64,000 bases of DNA from Amoebidium appalachense (GCA_963693365.1 CAVNZM010000017.1:1984001-2048000); one strand, 5' to 3'; counted from the first letter of the stretch, positions 45,478 to 62,888 are shown. Made by a program: numbers and translations. The notes: generated from the sequence alone by a model not told the origin.

Positions 45478-46860
45478 GGGAAAGGGGGGGGGGGGGGGAC
45501 GAGATGAGTCCTCATACCACAGTAGAGTTTGTGCCTGTATAGTTCCGACAGTTATGTTGCTCTGCAATGGCAAATCCGCATTGTTTCGTATGTTTTGCTG
45601 TGCCAGATGTATTGTGTCTTGAGTATCGGTGAGCGTCACATGCCCGCCTGCCAGAAAAAGAACAAAAAAGAATACGATTAGGCTGTGGCTAATCTACAGC
45701 TGTGTGCAAAAACCATGTGCTAACTATTCGCTGCAAGCGAAAAAGAGGAAAGGAAGACAACCCCCTTCTCACTCACTCTCTCTCTCTCTGCCCCCCCCTC
45801 CTCCCCTCCCTCCCAAAGGTACCAAGAACCCGGGCCACCCACACCCCCTGAACTCCCATCCCCCCTCTCCCTCCACCACTGCCAACCCCTCCCCCCTCCT
45901 TCCCCACAACAAAAAAGTATGCACACGCTGTGGGTAGTTCTATTGTTGCAAACCCCCCCAACCCCCCCAACCCCTCTCCCCCACTCAGCCCCTGCCCGCC
46001 CGCCCCCTTCCCCTACTTCCCCATATGTCCTTTTACCAGTCTACCCCTCTGACCCGTGCTGACCAGAAAAGATGAACATATTTTAGATGCGTGTTGCGTG
46101 TGATGCGTGTACTCTTTTAGATGCGTGTTGAGGAGAACAATTAGACATGAGTTGGGGGTCTAGGTGACGGGTGGAGGGTGATGGGTGGGCAGGGAGGGGA
46201 AGAGGAGGGGGAAAGACGGGAGGGAGGAGCTCCAGGGTTGGGTATGTGTGTGTGTGTGTGTATGTGGGTAGGGGGGGGGGGGGGGGGGGGAGGGGGGAAG
46301 CACCTCTGAGCCAAGCCACCAAACCAACTAGAGCAGTCCCACAGCCCAACTCCACAACCCTCTTGCCTGCTATCTCAAAAGTGGGAATGGCCGTCTCAAC
46401 ATATCGAGCTAGGAGGTATGCCTGTGTGTTTGTGTGGATATGAGGAGAAGAACGGCGGGTGTGTGTGTGTACGTGTGTGGGGAGGGGGAGGGGGGGGGGG
46501 GGGGAGGGGGGAGGGAGGAGGAGGGGGGGGGGGGGGGAAGAGAGGAGGATTGTTTGAAATTGTGTTCGGTTGTGTTCTGATGTTCTTGCCAAAACAGTTG
46601 TGGTTAAATCTAACAGGTAGCAAGAATGAATATGAGGAAGGAAAGTTTCTTGCTGGAAGACAGAAAGCGGTGCCTCCAGTGGTTGGAGAACGAGGAGAGA
46701 TTTGATAGATGCATGACAGGTCTAATTGTGTATTGAGGCTTAACTTGAGGGGGGGGGAGGGGGGGGGGGGGGGGGGAAGAGGGGGGCGGAGGGAGAGAAG
46801 GGGGGGGGGGAGGGGGGGGAGGAAGAGGGGAGAAAGAGTGTGGGGGAAGATTGTGTGCGT

Positions 46861-46909
<49 letters not shown>

Positions 46910-46958
46910 CGTGTGTGTGTGTGGGTGGGTGGGTGGGTGGGTGGGTGGGTGGGTGGGT

Positions 46959-47021
<63 letters not shown>

Positions 47022-47288
47022 TGTGTGTGTGCGTGTGCGTGTGCGTGTGCGTGTGTGTGTGTGTGTGCGTGTGTGTGTGTGTGGTGTGTGTGTGTATATA
47101 AACATGAACTGATCAACTGTGACACTCACCCCATCCCACACTATGGTGCCCGTGTTGCTCTCCAAAGACATCTCCACACCCGGTGTCTGCGCTATTCTCA
47201 TCAAACACCCACAGAAGGTGCAACGAAACTCGCTCTCCTTCTTCCTCTCAGCATAAGGGTTGCAGAACTTCCACGGCACAACCTCCAT
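41843..47288 (-). CDS. METTL21-type protein-lysine methyltransferase
   Basis: S-adenosylmethionine-dependent methyltransferase of the Methyltransf_16 (METTL21/FAM86) group, which methylates lysines in proteins such as chaperones and elongation factors; the substrate here is unknown. Seven exons: 47288-47130, 46421-46304, 45647-45518, 44529-44477, 43654-43608, 42973-42857, 41911-41843. All are in phase and give 230 residues, a normal family length. Seen: the TIVWDG then AYLLARYVE segment (48-62), motif [13 protein letters not shown] (76-87), post-I VTLTD (96-100), LLWG (134-137), then FDFIFGSEVVY (149-159). The family signature DxxY is ExxY here (Glu156, Tyr159), a conservative change. [10 protein letters not shown] (about 194-203) and a terminal VKLFRLL follow family patterns. 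Residues 22-29 contain a CTFCGC cluster of unknown meaning. Most donors are followed by poly-C. It diverges from the thioredoxin-YccV gene. Confidence 0.9.
42266..42352. repeat. Poly-G tract, 87 bases (longest in window)
   Basis: Uninterrupted G run in the last intron of the methyltransferase gene (C on the sense strand). Confidence 0.95.
43424..43560 (+). repeat. Family A copy in methyltransferase intron 5
   Basis: TATTTAATAGAGTACGAAGA, then AATACATTCACTAGATAGCA, then GGGCTCATCCTCCGTTGGAG. Diverged, but the order is preserved. Confidence 0.6.
43694..43730. repeat. (CAA)n microsatellite
   Basis: About eleven CAA units just upstream (sense) of methyltransferase exon 5. Confidence 0.9.
44040..44093. 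repeat. Poly-C tract, about 54 bases
   Basis: C run on the plus strand in methyltransferase intron 4. Confidence 0.9.
44755..44900 (+). repeat. Family B copy in methyltransferase intron 3
   Basis: GATGTATGCGTTGGAGGGTT, AAACGTCACAAAAACGAAAA, GGCAGAAGACACTTGAACAG and a diverged GAGCCGATTATCAATGG tail. Confidence 0.82.
45154..45240 (+). repeat. Family A short copy in methyltransferase intron 3
   Basis: After poly-G: CAGAATGCATTATATATACT, then TTCGTAGTACACATTCATCA, then GAGCAGAGTGCATCCTCAGA. Confidence 0.7.
46919..47017. repeat. (GTGG)n and (GT)n microsatellite, methyltransferase intron 1
   Basis: About ten GGTG units followed by about 28 GT units. Confidence 0.92.
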
Positions 47289-48380
47289 GTTTTAACAATT
47301 TAAGGCTTTCTCCAAGAAGGATTTTAGTCGAAAGTGCTTAAGCACACATCAATTCGTCCTCGTGAATTTTTAATTTATAATACGCCTCCATCGGTTGAAT
47401 AAATCCAGTCAAAAGCTATTCCCTACGAAGCTACGTGTTAGTGCAGGGCCTTGCATGGATTAAAATCTCTAAATTTAGATCTGCCGAGTCACTCGAGCTC
47501 AAAGGGAAATGAATGGTAGTGACTTCGTGCGTCAAGCCAAAAAAAAACACTAAAGGCAAGATCATTTAACTCTGTTACTAGTACACACATGTCCGTCTTA
47601 CCATAAGGCGGTAAGAAGCACTCTTGTTATACCTGACCGTGTGACAACGTTCCATAGCATCATGACACCGTTGAAAGTTGAAGCCCTAAAAGTAAAAACT
47701 GGAACCATTTCTGCAAAAAACGTCCCACAATCAAACGCCTATGCCAAATTTCCATAGTCGTTTTTTCGCCAGCCAATCAAATTCAACTGTCCTTATCGAG
47801 GGAGGAAGCAGCCGACCAATGAGCGTGTAGTGAGGCTGGCTGGCTGACACCCCAAAATTATACATTTGCCGCCTGCCCGCGTTTCCTGCGGGGGGCAATT
47901 TTTGAACAAGTCGTCCGCCTCTTCGTGCGGGCGCCTCCGTTGATGAGTCTTGAGTGATGTTTTGCTGAATAATAGAGTATGAGAAGGAGAGAAATACAAG
48001 TAGGAGCTGTTTGCAGTGGGAGAGGTTCGTATGGTGTCAAGAGGGGTGATACCGAATGTCCATGTTGGTGTCGCCTCATGTTTACGTTGCATCTGCAGAT
48101 GATGGATGTGATGCCAGCTTCCGCTGTCACGGTGCTGTGTTGCTGATTTCGGAAGGAATGATTTGTAAGAAAACTTTGGGTTCACTTACCGTTAACTTTT
48201 TTACCCGTTTTACGTGCTCGGCTTGGCAATTGCTTGACGAGAGTTATGCAACCCGATTACTCGAGATCGTTTAAGCACATCTGTGCATAACTTCTGTACT
48301 CGGAAACAGAGAACAATTGATCAAGTCAAGAGTGTTGAGAACCACAGTTAGCAACCGATGAGTGTTTACTGGACGTCAGG
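47289..48380. promoter_or_regulatory. Divergent (head-to-head) promoter region
   Basis: About 1.1 kb of unique DNA separates the start codons of the methyltransferase (minus) and the thioredoxin-YccV gene (plus). CCAAT boxes lie at 47773-47777 and 47816-47820. No coding exon is supported; the frame at 47793-48185 has no known motif. Confidence 0.6.
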
Positions 48381-53808
<5,428 letters not shown>

Positions 53809-53945
53809 CACACAGTAAGCAGGACTGGATTTGTGCAGATATACTGCCGGTGATGTCTTTCTAAGGTGTTGAGCCTAGGTAGTTTTTATTTTTGCTTTTT
53901 GTTTTCATGCTTATGAATCGTGTATTGTTTTCGAAGATTGTCCCC

Positions 53946-53981
<36 letters not shown>

Positions 53982-54304
53982 CGGCTTGGTTTGCCTTTTT
54001 ATCAGTGTAACTGTGCCGCACACCTCTAATCAATGAGGGTATAGTGACCATATGAGCCATCAGCACCTGCAAACAATGATATGCAAATATATATTGCCTA
54101 AACTGTCATACAAGGCAACCAATCAAAACCACACATTGCCATGTACACTAATGAATATATAAACATGCAGCAATCTTAGACATCGTATGCTGTTGTGTAT
54201 CAGTTGGATGAGGGTATTGCGCCAGTGCATGCATGTACGCCCAACTAGGCACAGATACACAAACACACCCGCACGTGCACACACACATGCACACACATAC
54301 ACAC

Positions 54305-54308
<4 letters not shown>

Positions 54309-54369
<61 letters not shown>
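54309..54369. repeat. (CA)n microsatellite
   Basis: About 30 pure CA units. Confidence 0.92.
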
Positions 54370-54370
<1 letters not shown>

Positions 54371-54502
54371 GTGACATGAACTCAAAACCGGAACCTTGCA
54401 CTGTGTGCACTTGTGAAGCATGCATATCTTTCTTAGGTTTTGCATGAATGTTAACAACAACAGAACATTAATATATGTGATACGGTGGTAATTGTCATCC
54501 CA

Positions 54503-54653
54503 TCACGACTCCACATTATAGTCAATATTAAAATCAGAAAATCGGTTTGAATCCGGCCACTTTTGGATTTTTGGAGGCTCGACTCGTCCTTTTCTAAATA
54601 TGGAACTAGGCTGTGCATGTTCACCTCCATTGGTGGTTGTATTTTCACTTCCG
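54503..54653 (-). CDS. Possible terminal exon of an unrecognised minus-strand gene
   Basis: After a CACACAG acceptor at 54654-54656 the frame runs 49 codons to TGA, with a hydrophilic composition (Asn, Ser, Asp, Lys; for example KWPDSNRFSDFNIDYNVES). A 30-base segment at about 56130-56101, flanked by CACAG and GTACAA and encoding [10 protein letters not shown], may belong to the same gene. I recognise no family, and a second frame is also open, so this could be chance. Confidence 0.25.
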
Positions 54654-55029
54654 CTGTGTGTGTGTGTGTGTGTGTGTGTTTGTGTGTGTGTGTCGGGGGA
54701 GGGGGGGGGGGGGGGGGGGGGGGGGGGCTCTTGGATTTTTTTTGTTTTTTTTTCCCCTGGGGAGGGGAGGGGGGGGACGGCCACAATGCTTACGTAGCAG
54801 TGAGTCGATATAGCTACGTGGCTCGTGCAAGCACTCATTATTAGTGTGTGGGTGTACGTGGGGTTGTGTGTGCTTCTGCGTGTGAGTTGTGAGATAGAGA
54901 GCCTCGGAGAGAGAGAGAACCTCAGAGAGAGAGAGGGGGGGGGGGGGGGGAGAGAGAGAGAGGGAGAGGGAGAGTCTCAGAGAGAGTGTGCGTGCGTGTA
55001 CATGTGTGTGTGTGTGTTGTGTGTGCGTG

Positions 55030-55081
<52 letters not shown>

Positions 55082-55249
55082 GGCGAGAGAGAGAGAGATC
55101 GTACATAATAAGAGAAAGTGGGGTATACGCACTATTTATTGCTGCGGACAACCACTGAGAAGAAAGTGATTGAGAAAGGGAGAGAGAGAGAGATCATACG
55201 TCATTGGAAAGTGTCACTGACAGAGTGAGTGAGAAAGGGCGAGAGAGAG

Positions 55250-55277
55250 AGAGAGAGAACGAGAGAGAGAGAGAGAC

Positions 55278-55341
<64 letters not shown>

Positions 55342-55476
55342 GTGTGTGTGTGTGTGTGTGTGTGTGTCTGTGTGTGTGTGAGAAAGAGAGAGTGAGAGAG
55401 ATCATAAGGGAAAGTGTCACTAAGAGAGTGGGTGAGAATGGCGAGAGAGAGAGAGGGAGAGAGGGGGGGGGGGGGG

Positions 55477-55517
<41 letters not shown>

Positions 55518-55611
55518 AGAGAGAGGGGGAGAGAGAGAGTGTGTGTGTGTGTATGTGTGTGTGTGTGTGTGTATGTGTCTAAGTACTAGCTAATAAGTGT
55601 GTGCGTGGATG

Positions 55612-55693
<82 letters not shown>

Positions 55694-55785
55694 AGAGAGA
55701 GGGGGAGAGAGAGAGTGTGTGTGTGTATGTATGTGTGTGTGTGTCTATGTGTCTAAGTACTAGCTAATAAGTGTGTGCGTGGATG

Positions 55786-55871
<86 letters not shown>

Positions 55872-55990
55872 AGAGGCACAGAGAGAGAGAGAGAGAGAGG
55901 GAGGGAGAGAGAGTGTGTGTGTGTGTGTATGTATGTGTGTGTGTGTGTATGTGTCAAGTACTAGCTAATAAGTGTGTGCGTGGATGTGTG
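55250..55990. repeat. GA/GT microsatellites with a higher-order repeat
   Basis: A block TCTAAGTACTAGCTAATAAG followed by GTGTGTGCGTGGATGT recurs at 55578, 55752 and about 55952 (the last with a small deletion). (GT)n and (GA)n lie between copies, giving units of about 174 and 200 bases. Confidence 0.88.
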
Positions 55991-56025
55991 TGTGTGTGTG
56001 TGTGTGTGCGTGTCTGTGTGTGTGT

Positions 56026-56057
<32 letters not shown>

Positions 56058-56219
56058 GGAAAGAGAATGATACTCAAGTTGCAGTTGTACCTCGGCCTCG
56101 ATGTACAAAAAGAAACCGTTCTGTGGGTGCAGCCAACCGGCGGAGCAGACACGTGCACAGTACAAAGCTTTGCATCGATAAATCACATGTCATGATCACG
56201 ACTACATATGTACACCTGT

Positions 56220-56225
56220 ACCCCC

Positions 56226-56257
<32 letters not shown>

Positions 56258-56317
56258 TTCCCCGCCCTCCCCACCCACCCACCCCTCACCCCCTCCCCTC
56301 CCTCCCCTTCCCCCCCT

Positions 56318-56355
<38 letters not shown>
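56220..56355. repeat. Poly-C cluster
   Basis: C runs near 56227-56257 and 56317-56355 separated by C-rich DNA. Confidence 0.88.
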
Positions 56356-56358
<3 letters not shown>

Positions 56359-56463
56359 TCATCCCCACCCCTGTTCCACCCACCCACCCACAATGCAACC
56401 AAGTAACCACCGCCACCAGCACCAACGAGATCCTCCTGTGACAGTCCCACCAGCAAGCCCCGA

Positions 56464-56471
56464 TGACGTCA
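56464..56471. promoter_or_regulatory. CRE palindrome TGACGTCA
   Basis: A single perfect site in unique DNA 1.9 kb upstream of the pyruvate formate-lyase start. No adjacent TATA or gene is supported. Confidence 0.3.
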
Positions 56472-58060
56472 TTCATTCTAATGTGCTTCTCCGCACTGTG
56501 CACGTTCGTGTTGGCCCGTGACCCCTCTGCGTCCAAAACTCGATGGCGTATTTTCCCTCCGTCGCAAACCCGCGCCCATGCGCACGCAACCCACACCCCA
56601 AAAACACGCGAACCGTTCCAAATTCGACAGCACAAAAAAAAGAGAAGGGAAAGGAAATCCGCCCCAGCCATTTATATAGTTTCTGGGACTGCTTTTGGAA
56701 AACCTAGGAGGCTCCAGGTTCTAGCAGAAGATACAGCCGGGGCGAGAGTGAACACGAATCCACAACGAAGGGAATGGCCTAGAGAAGGGAAAGCTCCTTC
56801 TAGCGCGGCCTTCCCCTGCCAGCAAAATCGAACCGCTGGAAAGGAACGGGGTGACGTGAGCACATGGACCGGGGAATGCGTACACCTGCTTTATGACCTA
56901 TAACGATTGGATAATGAATTGAAGGGGGCAAATATTACGAGTGAGCCACGAGATTCTTGCACATTTGCAGACGGTCGTATCTGAAGAGCCTTTCAGGTAT
57001 GTTTCTTCGAGCAAATTATACCTTTCTTCACCAATGGGTTAGAAAACTATTATCATTTTCTTTAAAACTAAAGAAAATTGTGGTATTTTTTAAAAAAATA
57101 TATGGTAAGCCATACCATGATTGACCTCCAGAAAGCTATTGCAAGTGAGTTCGATGATAATGTTGCCACCTCTCAACAATTGCCGAAAGAGCCAGAAACA
57201 GAAATCTATACTGATTGGTCGGAAGCGCATCTTATATAATGCCAATCTAAGCGCATGATAACTCAGACTAATCAATAGAAATCCTCTTCTATATCGATGA
57301 TCCCTGCACATGTACATCACTAAGAGTTAAGGTAAAACAATTGGCTGCAGAAATAGGCTGCAGAAATAGCGGGGAAAGCATGCAGCATACAGTTAAAGGT
57401 ATTAACTATTGCTATGAATTTTTGAGAGTTTTCTTCTCCTTCTCCCTCCCACGCAAGGGCTTGTTGTATCTGCGCAGTGCCGGCTGCCCGGCGCATGGAC
57501 AGTTGATCTTGTTACGGGATTACTAATGCTGGGCCCAGCAACTTGCCCCATGCAGTAACAGTTTCGGAAACAATATATGATACTAAATTTGGGGTTCAAT
57601 CGTTGTTGTATGTAGTATGGCAGATACATACGCCATGCTTGCATGTGCGCGGGTATCGAGCATTCACCGAGGAACCAGTTTTTGAATCCGTGCACAAGAT
57701 CCAAGTGATCTTTGCCGCAAGGACATTGATACTCGTGGCTGAGAACCCTTGCCATGGCCAAAACACCCAAGAGCCAAACATTATTATTTAGGCATGCAAA
57801 TCTATCAAGGTTGTTTATAGCAATCATTCGAAGCTATATTGCAGGTAGTGTGGAGCTCTGGGCCCTTCTTTCACATATTCGCGAGTCCGCAACCGGACCC
57901 GTCCGGGCAAGTTGCCCTGCGCAACTTCCCACCGCAGAAGTTTTTGTTTTGAAAAATCGGGTGCGTTTTCCGCCAACCAAGATTCGATGCTTCGGAAAAT
58001 AGTTACAAAAAGAATTCTAAAATGTCATGGGTCGGCAATAGAATCCTTGTTCTATCCTGC

Positions 58061-58381
58061 ATCTATTGGCTGATCACCACGGGCTCGATGGTTGTTCTAA
58101 GGGGTGGCAAACCAGCCTTTTCTTCAGTTCAGTCGCTATCCAATCACAATCCAATATTTTCTAATCTGCCGAGCGATTGGCTTATTCAAACAATACCAAC
58201 CATATCAGGTTGGTATTCCGCATACTTTGATTGGGATATTATCATTCTCTACTTTTGCTGCCGGGTGACTCAAAGGAAATTTCGAGTCCGTCAGCCAGTA
58301 TAAAGCGAAGTTCAGCCATCCGGCTCAGTCAGATTTCAAGCGGACAAATAGTCGTCCAACCGAGTCGGAGAAAAAGCCACA
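58061..58381 (+). promoter_or_regulatory. CCAAT-rich promoter of pyruvate formate-lyase
   Basis: Five CCAAT boxes in either orientation lie within 170 bases: 58065-58069, 58140-58144, 58151-58155, 58176-58180 and 58230-58234. They end about 150 bases before the start codon, the usual NF-Y placement. I see no clear TATA box. Confidence 0.65.
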
Positions 58382-61381
58382 ATGTTACGCACTTCCGGTG
58401 TTCGTGCCGCAACCGCCTTGTCGCCTCTGGCGAGACAAGCGCTGGTGCAGGGCGCTCCTGTTATGTACCACGTTGCACGCCGCCTGATGCACACTATCGA
58501 TGTGAGTGGATGGGTTTCCAAGAACGTCACTCCCTACGAGGGCAACGCAGATTTCCTGGCGCCTGCCACAGACCGCACCAAGAACGTGTGGAAGAAATGC
58601 CGTGAGCTTCTTGACCAAGAAATCAAGAACGGTGTTCTTGACGTCGACCCCAAAACCGTAAGCGGTATCACGTCCCATGCCGCAGGCTACATTGACAAGG
58701 ACTCAGAGGTGATTGTGGGCTTGCAGACCGACGGCCCACTTAAGCGTGGTATCAAGCCCTACGGTGGCATCAGCATGGTCAAGCAAGCGTGCGAGGCCTA
58801 TGGTTACACTCTCGATCCCCAGGTCATCGACATCTTTACCAAGTATCGCAAGACCCACAACGCCGGCGTCTTTGACGTTTACTCTGAGGAAATGCGCAAG
58901 GCGCGCTCCAACGGTATTGTTACCGGTCTGCCTGACGCGTATGGGCGTGGCCGTATCATTGGTGACAGCCGTCGTGTGGCACTCTACGGTATTGACCAGC
59001 TGATTCAGTGGAAGAGAGAGGACAAGAAAGAACTGGACAAGAAGCCCAAGCTTGATGACACCATCCGTCTGGCGTAAGTTTTTCCGTGCATGTTGTTGTG
59101 TCTTGGTGGGCCTTTCGTCAGTTTTCTCGTGCGGTGTCAACAACTCCCTCCCTTTCAAGATTTTTCGGTCGTGGTTTTTTTTGTGCTTGTTTATATATAT
59201 ACTCAGTTTTTCTTGCTTCATGAGTCATTGAAATGTGCTTTTCCAGCCTTATGCATTGAAATTTGTATGTGGTGGTTTTTTTGTGCTTGTTCATACTATT
59301 AGCCTCTGTTTTTCTTGTTTTGTTATTCAATGAATGTGCTTTTCCACCCCAAATCAATGCCTTGGGTTTTTCCTCTTCACCTATACAACTGTTAACCACA
59401 CCGCCCATGTCAAATTTAAATGCTAACAATCGGGCACTTTGTTCTAGTAGTAATTCACTCAAACCACGTTCTTTTTGCTCATTTTTTTTTCTTTTTTTCA
59501 CCATGCAGGGAGGAGATCAGCGAGCAGATCAAGGCCCTCGAGGAGCTCAAGGAGCTAGGCAAGATCTACGGCGGTTTCGACCTTGCTCGTCCGGCCCAGA
59601 ACGCACGCGAGGCCATCCAGTGGCTCTACTTTGGCTATCTTGCAGCCATCAAGCAACAGGACGGTGCAGCAATGTCCATCGGCCGCATCGACTCCTTCCT
59701 CGACACCTACATTGAGAAGGACCTGAAGGAAGGGCGGCTGACAGAGTCGAAGGCGCAGGAGATGATTGACGACTTTGTTATCAAGCTGCGTCTTGTGCGC
59801 CACCTGCGCACTCCGGAATACAACGACCTGTTTGCCGGAGATCCGACCTGGGTGACCCTCTCCCTTGCCGGCACCGACGCCTGCAGGCGCCCATTGGTCA
59901 CCAAGACCACCTTCCGTTTCCTTCAGACCCTCTACAACCTCGGGCCCGCCCCGGAGCCCAACATCACCGTTCTGTGGGCCCAGAACCTTCCCCAGGGGTT
60001 CAAAGAGTTCTGCGCCAAGGCCAGCGTCGACACCTCCTCTGTGCAGTATGAGAACGACGACCAGATGCGCAAACACTACGGCACGGACTACGGCATTGCC
60101 TGCTGTGTCTCCGGTATGGCTATGGGCAAGCAGATGCAGTTCTTTGGTGCACGCTGCAACCTTGCCAAGCTTCTTCTTTACTCTATGAACGGCGGCAAGG
60201 ACGAGGTTACCGGCAAGCAGGTTGGGCCCAAGTTCATTGCACCCACCGACGGCCCGCTCAAGTACGACCAGGTGATGAAGAACTACGACACGGCTATGGA
60301 TTGGATGGCGGAGCTGTACGTCAACACCATGAACTGCATCCACTACATGCACGACAAGTATTGCTACGAGAGCATCCAGATGGCCCTGCACGATTCCAAC
60401 GTCGACCGTCTCATGGCTTTTGGTGTCGCTGGTCTCTCTGTCGTTGCCGACTCTCTCTCTGCTATCAAGTACGCACAGGTTACACCCGTGCGCGACCCCA
60501 AAACCGGAATCACTACCGCATTTGACATCAAGGGAGACTTCCCCAAGTACGGCAACGATGATCTCCGTGTGGACGCCATTGCCAGTGAAGTTGTGCAGAA
60601 GTTCTCCGACAAGCTCAAGCAGCACCCCACCTACCGCAATGCCAAGCACACCCTCTCCGTTCTCACCATCACCTCCAATGTCGTCTACGGCCGCAAGACT
60701 GGCTCCACCCCCGACGGCCGCATTAAGGGTGAGGCTTTTGCCCCCGGTGCCAACCCCATGCACGGCCGCGACACGCAGGGTGCCCTTGCATCCCTTAACT
60801 CCGTTGCCCAGCTTCCCTATGACGCCTGCCTGGACGGTATTAGCAACACGTTCTCTATTGTCCCCACTACGCTGGGTAAGACTTCCGAGGATCGTCTGAA
60901 GAACCTGAGCGCACTTCTTGACGGATACTTTGAGAAGGGTGCACACCACCTGAACGTGAATGTGCTGAACCGCGAGACACTCGAAGATGCCATGGCCCAC
61001 CCTGAGAACTACCCCCAGCTGACCATCCGTGTCAGGTGTGTATTCTGTCTCTCTCTCCTATCATTATACACATATGCCGCACGCAAAAACACTCAACAGT
61101 TGATCTTGTCTTGCGTCTCCTGTGCCCTCCTTCCCGTCCAAAATGCACACACATTTCCCCCTCCGCCCTCCTCTTCTCCCTGCAGCGCAGAAGAAAGGGG
61201 TTTTTTAGTCGGACATGCAATTTTAGAGTCTAATAAGTGTTTTTGTTTTTGTGCAACATCTTTTGAAAAATATGCTAACAAAGTTTTTTCTCCCTTCAGT
61301 GGTTACGCCGTCAACTTTGTGCGCCTGACTCCCGCTCAGCAGCGCGAAGTGATTGCCCGTACCTTCCACGACTCCATGTAA
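58382..61381 (+). CDS. pfl: Pyruvate formate-lyase (formate C-acetyltransferase)
   Basis: Glycyl-radical enzyme converting pyruvate and CoA to acetyl-CoA and formate without oxygen. Three exons: 58382-59073, 59509-61035, 61300-61381. The 766 residues align end to end with bacterial PflB (760). Seen: TPYEG (50-54), the catalytic pair Cys429-Cys430 in [27 protein letters not shown], and the C-terminal radical site RVSGYAV with Gly741. Residues 1-39 contain five Arg and no acidic residue, about 18 more than PflB before the shared core, which suggests mitochondrial or hydrogenosomal import. Intron 1 (59074-59508, GTAAGT...CAG) is 435 bases. Intron 2 (61036-61299) is 264 bases, splits the Ser codon next to the radical Gly, and is open in frame. 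The activating enzyme (PflA) is not in the window. Eukaryotic PFL genes are scattered and regarded as laterally acquired from bacteria; the introns and CCAAT promoter show this copy is domesticated. Coding DNA is GC-richer in third positions than its surroundings. Confidence 0.97.
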
Positions 61382-61791
61382 ATATGCAAAGCCAGAAGTG
61401 AATTTGCAGCGAAAACTTTTAGATAATTTTGTTGTGTGATACATTAATGATGAATTTAAGAAATCTTATTCTAGATTGTCTTGTATTCGTCATTTTACCT
61501 ATGAAATGTAGGACAAATATAAGGTGCAGATCTATGCTCTTATTTCGCATGAGAAAATAGTGTTTTAGTCTTATTGTATGACTTTCAAGAATAGCGCTAA
61601 AATTCTGAGGGGAATGACTTGCCCTCTGTGTGGGGGGAAATAAGAACACGAACGCGCGAATTCAGTTAGGAATGACTGTAGGTGTGGGATTTCTTACCGG
61701 CGTGTGATTATTTCCGATGATTTCTCCTTCGAATTAGCCTGAATAACTCGATAATAAATATATTCGAAATTGCTTCTAGGCGTTCGAATGC

Positions 61792-61829
<38 letters not shown>

Positions 61830-61979
61830 TCCCCCCCCCCCCCCCCCCCCCCCCATCTGCTCTGCACCCATCCACCACCACCATTACTGAAAAAATACAT
61901 GCGAACACACAGCACACAAAACCACTTCACATGCACCTATCATGACAAGTACCCCCCCCCCCCCCCCCCCCCCCTCTTT

Positions 61980-62570
61980 CCCCCGACGGAATAGAGCTAC
62001 ATTCCTGCGTTCCACAACCACACATCCATTCGCCACTCTTACGATTCCCCCCACACACACACACACGCACACACACACACTCTCTTTCTCTCCCGCTGGG
62101 GCGACCACCACCACCACCACCACAAACACAAAATACACGCACACACACGCACACACACACACACTTATTATCGCTCACAAGTGCATAAGATTATCAAATC
62201 TTATACTAAAAAAAGAAACAAGAGGAAATAAAGAATAAAGTAAATTAGTATAATGGGAAAAAGAATGATTAATTAAAAACGTAAAAATAGAAAAAATCCT
62301 AAATAGGAAAAAATAATAAGCTAATGAAAGAAGTAATAATGATTTTCTTCCTAAATATATAATATTATCAAATCTTATCCTAGGAATATAAGCAAGAGTA
62401 GATAAAAAATAAGAAAGAGGAACAAGAGGATATAAAGAATCTGATGTGGTTTATCATCACTCCTCCTGCCCTCCTCCCCTCCCCCTTCCCCCCTGACCCC
62501 TCCCCCGACGTAATAAGTCTATTATTACATTCCTGGGTTCCACAACCACACCACATCCCTTCACCACACA

Positions 62571-62616
<46 letters not shown>

Positions 62617-62690
62617 ACACACATGCACGCACGCACATACACACACTTTTGCTGCAACACCTGCAAGCACACATATACCCCCTAGCCGAT
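61980..62690 (+). repeat. Diverged compound duplication
   Basis: The segment CCCCCGACGGAATAGAGCTA, ATTCCTGCGTTCCACAACCA, CCCCC(CA)n recurs about 520 bases later at about 62502-62625. ATTATCAAATCTTAT and an ACAAGAGGAWATAAAGAAT block also occur twice (near 62190/62364 and 62219/62420). Confidence 0.75.
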
Positions 62691-62888
62691 GCAGAACGTT
62701 TACCTCAAGTACTTTCCCGCGTTGTGCATGTAGCCCCCTCCCCCGAGGTAGGTCTATACGAAGGAAGCCCTAGGTATAGGGAGATCGGATGATAACCGGC
62801 TAAAAAAATACAATAATTGATAATAATTTACAAAAATTAAAAACATAAACCCAATAACCATAACCCTATGTGTGTCTGGGCCCGAAAT

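Larger units (their letters stand above)
53809..58060. other. Intergenic: microsatellites, then unique DNA
   Basis: From 53945 to 56345 the DNA is dominated by poly-G/C, (CA)n, (GT)n and (GA)n. From about 56400 to 58060 it is mostly unique. The frames there (56463-56903 plus; 57402-57827 minus) show no recognised motif, and frames are equally open on both strands. Confidence 0.55.

Noticed and set aside
56463-56903. 146-codon plus-strand frame starting with a signal-peptide-like stretch
   Set aside because: Only the first 19 residues look protein-like. The rest is basic and low in order with no family match, and a CRE lies at its start codon.
57402-57827. 141-codon minus-strand frame upstream of the PFL gene
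   Set aside because: An overlapping plus-strand frame is equally open, there is no recognisable domain, and it is probably noncoding DNA.
59555-61000. 481-codon open frame antisense to the PFL gene
   Set aside because: It is a shadow frame produced by the strong codon bias of the real gene on the other strand. It has no motif and no promoter.
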